64,000 nucleotides of DNA from VYFG01 sp965248685 (GTDB lineage Bacteria > Pseudomonadota > Gammaproteobacteria > Arenicellales > Poriferihabitantaceae), in the NCBI GenBank assembly GCA_965248685.1, contig CBDFKC010000002.1:944376-1008375 (forward strand), in the 5' to 3' direction. Under the pieces are notes generated by a model, which was given only the letters and a program-made list of their open reading frames with translations, searched no databases and had not been told where the DNA came from. Made by a program: the position numbers and the translations under genes. This document shows positions 61,099 through 64,000 of this stretch, in pieces. Numbering within the stretch: position 1 is the first letter of the stretch; every line of letters starts with the position of its first letter.

Positions 61099-63270
61099 AT
61101 GTTAAATCCTGATTCCAAACCAAAAAACCAGATGCAACCAGATAGCCCCTCCGCCACACCCCAAGCGGATCAATTGGAATCAAATTTGGATGGCGTTCAG
61201 TCAATGATTGATCTCGAGTCCCCTTCTTTGTATCTGAACAGGGAGTTGACATGGTTACAGTTTAATCGACGGGTATTACACGAAGCCATTGACCCGCGTA
61301 ATCCATTGCTCGAGCGGGTGAAGTTTTTTGCCATATTCGCAGCGAATCTCGACGAGTTTTTTATGAAACGGATTGGCGGGCTGAAGTTGCAGGTTGCCAC
61401 TGGGGTAGTAGAGAAAACAGTGGATGGCCGTACGCCGCAGCAACAATTAGATGAAAGTTTAGCTCTGGTAAGGGAAATCGAGGCACAACGTGACCTGGAA
61501 CTGCCAAAGTTGCTCGAGGAGTTGGCGGTCCACGATATCGAGATTTCTAATTACCAGCAACTAAGCAGTCAGGAACGCGCGGAAACACGCGCCTATTATC
61601 TGGAAAATATTTTTCCACTGGTCACACCCCAGGTTATGGACCCCGCTCATCCATTCCCTTTTATTTCAAATCTTTCGTTAAATATATTGGTGACCCTCCA
61701 GGCCAACAAATCGGAGGAGCCAGGACTCGCCCGCATCAAGGTTCCTGTGGGCGTGGGAATTCCGCGCTTTATTCCGACCAGCGGGCAACATCATTTTATT
61801 CCTCTCGAAGAGATCATTGCCAACAATCTGGATCTACTATTTCCGGAGGTCAATATTCTTGACCACGATTTATTCTTTGTGGCGCGTAATGCCAGCACCG
61901 AAAAAGAAGAGTCCGGTGCCAATGATTTAATGGCACTTATTGAATCTGAACTGCGGGATCGTCGTATCGCGCCAATCGTCAGAATGGTTGTTAACGAAGG
62001 AATGAACGATGAACGAAAAGGACTACTTGCCGCTGAACTAGGACTTGATGGTGCTACAGATGTATTTGAAACATCGGCCCTAATGGCCCAACGTAATTTG
62101 TTTCAAATTGCCGCGATACCTTTATCAGAACTCCATGACCCACCCCACTTCCCGGCACTCCATCATCGCCTGCAGGATCAACAGCGCAGCATTTTCTATA
62201 TTATCCGTGAAACCGAATCGCTACTTTTGCAGCACCCCTATGAGTCATTCAGTCATTCCGTCGTAAGATTTCTCGGGGAAGCCGCAAAAGATCCAAAGGT
62301 CCGAGCGATAAAAATGACGCTCTATCGAACCGACGAAGAAACCCGGGTTATCGACCTTTTGATTGAGGCAGCACGTAATGGTAAGCAGGTAGCCGTAGTA
62401 GTTGAACTCAAGGCGAAATTTGATGAAGCGGCAAATATACGCTGGGCCGAACGCATGGAGCAGGTAGGCATCCACGTCACCTATGGCGTTGTTGGCCTTA
62501 AAACTCACAGCAAGGTTTTGATGGTGGTACGCCAGGACTACAGCGGACTGCGCCGTTACGTGCATATCGGCACCGGTAACTATCACGGCGGTACCGCAAG
62601 AATTTATACCGACGTTGGATTACTTACCTGTGATGACGATATCGGCAATGATGTCACCGAACTATTTAATTACCTGACTACGGGATATACCCCCAAACGT
62701 AATTACCGCCGTATCCTCCCTGCCCCCAAGCATCTCAAGCGCGCTCTAATAACCAAGATTGAACGCGAGACTGAATCACAAAAATCAACCGGCACTGGCT
62801 TAATTCAAATGAAGACCAATGCTCTTGAAGACAAAGACATTGTACGAGCGCTATACCAGGCGTCGATGGCGGGGGTAAAGATTGAGCTGATCGTACGCGA
62901 TACCTGCAGATTGCGACCCGGCGTTGCTGGCTTGTCCGACAATATCAGCGTTATCAGCGTGATTGGACGATTTCTTGAGCATAGTAGAATTTTTTACTTT
63001 AGAAATGGTGGGGACGACGAGTACTTAATCGGTTCCGCTGATCTTATGACGCGAAACCTGGAAAGTCGGGTTGAAGTGGTCACCGACATCAGGAAAAAAC
63101 CATTAAAAAAGGAATTACGCTTACTTCTCGATACTTTGCTCGACGATAGTCGTAATGCATGGGATATGGATCAGGATGGTAATTACACCCAGCGCCAGCC
63201 AAAGGATGATGGCCAAACGGTGGTGTCAGTTAAAACAGGCAGAATTTGCGCTTGCTCGACTAAAGACTAA
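61099..63270 (+). CDS. ppk1: Polyphosphate kinase 1
   Basis: 723 residues from ATG 61099; TTG 61081 in the same frame is an alternative. N-terminal LYLNRELTWLQFNRRVLHEA, phospholipase-D-like domains with the phosphorylated His in HIGTGNYHGGTARIYTDVGL, and IGSADLMTRNLESRVEV. Makes polyphosphate from ATP. Monocistronic and divergent from the HlyC/CorC operon. Confidence 0.95.
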   Translation: MLNPDSKPKNQMQPDSPSATPQADQLESNLDGVQSMIDLESPSLYLNRELTWLQFNRRVLHEAIDPRNPLLERVKFFAIFAANLDEFFMKRIGGLKLQVATGVVEKTVDGRTPQQQLDESLALVREIEAQRDLELPKLLEELAVHDIEISNYQQLSSQERAETRAYYLENIFPLVTPQVMDPAHPFPFISNLSLNILVTLQANKSEEPGLARIKVPVGVGIPRFIPTSGQHHFIPLEEIIANNLDLLFPEVNILDHDLFFVARNASTEKEESGANDLMALIESELRDRRIAPIVRMVVNEGMNDERKGLLAAELGLDGATDVFETSALMAQRNLFQIAAIPLSELHDPPHFPALHHRLQDQQRSIFYIIRETESLLLQHPYESFSHSVVRFLGEAAKDPKVRAIKMTLYRTDEETRVIDLLIEAARNGKQVAVVVELKAKFDEAANIRWAERMEQVGIHVTYGVVGLKTHSKVLMVVRQDYSGLRRYVHIGTGNYHGGTARIYTDVGLLTCDDDIGNDVTELFNYLTTGYTPKRNYRRILPAPKHLKRALITKIERETESQKSTGTGLIQMKTNALEDKDIVRALYQASMAGVKIELIVRDTCRLRPGVAGLSDNISVISVIGRFLEHSRIFYFRNGGDDEYLIGSADLMTRNLESRVEVVTDIRKKPLKKELRLLLDTLLDDSRNAWDMDQDGNYTQRQPKDDGQTVVSVKTGRICACSTKD

Positions 63271-63366
63271 GCAGCATAAAAAATTAATGCGGGGCATTGG
63301 GCTACGTAAGAGAAATTAGTTTTATTTGATTACGCGGTTGGTTTTCAGCTCTATTTTTAAAGCATT

Positions 63367-63390
63367 GGATTCCGCTGGCGCGGAATGACG
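63367..63390 (+). repeat. REP-like palindrome GGATTCCGC...GCGGAATGACG
   Basis: Same dispersed class as 54236 and the outer arms at 2156/3561. It lies between the convergent ppk and Trm112 genes. Confidence 0.6.
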
Positions 63391-63427
63391 CTAGGGATTG
63401 TGAATACAGTCATATTAGCGCAGCCAG

Positions 63428-63694
63428 TCACCAGTCTCCCAGTGAAACCGTTGCGACACTCTGACTCTCCAGCATTACCGGTATGCTATCCAGCACGGGA
63501 TAAAGTGTTGACCCAGAATTGGTTATTAGCGCCTCCGCCCAACTCTCAGTTAAGGTCTCACCTGCTTGGTTTTGTACTTCACTCGCAGTAATTTTTTGAT
63601 TTAGCGATTCGAGTTTAGCTGCCGGCAACATAGATACCGGCTGTTTAGTAATAGGGCACACCAGAATTTCCAGGAGCTTACGGTCGACAGTCAT
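63428..63694 (-). CDS. Trm112 family protein
   Basis: 88 residues, start MTVDRKLLEILVCPITKQPV and end TLYPVLDSIPVML, the YcaR/Trm112 pattern. It is longer than the usual 60 residues. It probably activates a methyltransferase. 14 bp downstream of the sterol-desaturase gene. Confidence 0.88.
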   Translation of the reverse strand: MTVDRKLLEILVCPITKQPVSMLPAAKLESLNQKITASEVQNQAGETLTESWAEALITNSGSTLYPVLDSIPVMLESQSVATVSLGDW

Positions 63695-63708
63695 ATTTTT
63701 CTCTCATT

Positions 63709-64000
63709 TTATTTCAATGGCATCCCCAGCAAAGGAAGCAATTTCTGTTGATCAGGTATATATAACTCCGGTATACCCATCTGGATTTCGGACGCCTCCT
63801 CCCGATAGGAACCAAAAATTCGATCCCAAATCGACAATACCAACCCAAAATTTGATTGGTAATCTGTTGCGGCAGACCCGTGATGAACCCGGTGCATTGC
63901 CGGGGTAACAATTACCCAGCGGAGTATTTTATCAAGCCCTCCAGATAACCGAATATTGCCATGAATTATCAACGCCATGCTAGCGACAATTACTTCGTAG
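63709..64000 (-). CDS. Sterol desaturase/fatty-acid hydroxylase family, C-terminal part (runs off the window)
   Basis: The minus-strand frame is open through the window edge. The C-terminal segment has the last histidine cluster (MHRVHHGS) and LVLSIWDRIFGSYRE typical of membrane di-iron hydroxylases. The N-terminal helices and first two His clusters are outside the window. The internal ATG at 63978 is not the true start. Confidence 0.88.
   Translation of the reverse strand, partial: YEVIVASMALIIHGNIRLSGGLDKILRWVIVTPAMHRVHHGSAATDYQSNFGLVLSIWDRIFGSYREEASEIQMGIPELYIPDQQKLLPLLGMPLK

Overview
The window looks like the chromosome of a gammaproteobacterium, probably marine and free-living. The evidence is the backbone at the right end (tRNA-Phe, a CbbR-type LysR regulator divergent from class I phosphoribulokinase, AmpD, a CYTH protein, two adjacent HlyC/CorC proteins, polyphosphate kinase, Trm112) and the many betaine/polyamine-type transport and catabolic genes to its left. 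Most of the window is AT-moderate. About 24.6-36.7 kb is visibly richer in G+C and codes in a different style, so it was probably acquired. Names come from motifs and recalled family patterns, because no search could be run.

Layout. 0-6.5 kb: end of a class V aminotransferase, a phytanoyl-CoA-dioxygenase-like oxygenase, a VOC protein, a GFA protein, two IS4-family insertion sequences (one with perfect 13-bp ends and a 9-bp target duplication), a repeat-rich gap and a small secreted Cys-rich protein. 6.6-7.6 kb: a nucleotidyltransferase with an XRE partner that appears frameshifted, behind a perfect operator palindrome. 7.8-12.7 kb: a five-gene run (Lin0512, MOSC, EamA transporter, aminotransferase, RraA) facing a proline-racemase-family enzyme with an altered first active-site motif. 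12.8-14.8 kb: glutaredoxin-like, DUF533 and rhodanese proteins.

15.0-23.2 kb: an operon of a polyamine-type ABC transporter (ATPase, Tat-exported binding protein, two permeases), a BesD/ArpA-like Fe(II)/2-oxoglutarate oxygenase with an intact H-x-D triad, and a DddP-like M24 enzyme. A LuxR-type regulator and an SDR lie divergently. 23.5-36.7 kb: a second, G+C-rich polyamine-type ABC cluster with two paralogous long metallophosphoesterases, a Tat-exported flavin amine oxidase, a gamma-glutamyltransferase and two small Cys-x-x-Cys proteins, with a divergent XRE regulator. This is the best candidate for an undescribed catabolic system.

36.8-43.3 kb: a decayed RAYT transposase with its repeats, then a divergent cluster (Rieske oxygenase, MDR dehydrogenase and HpbD-like enolase one way; FMN/FAD demethylase-like oxidoreductase and XRE-cupin regulator the other) around a perfect 30-bp palindrome. 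It resembles proline-betaine/hydroxyproline-betaine catabolism. 43.5-46.9 kb: a HipBA module with paired operators and an arylsulfotransferase-like exported protein. 47.0-54.8 kb: a probable small genomic island between an intact tRNA-Phe and a 47-bp copy of its 3' part. It holds a complete IS21 element, secreted proteins of unknown function and an SDR/LysR pair, but no integrase. 54.8-64 kb: the conserved backbone, ending in a truncated sterol desaturase.
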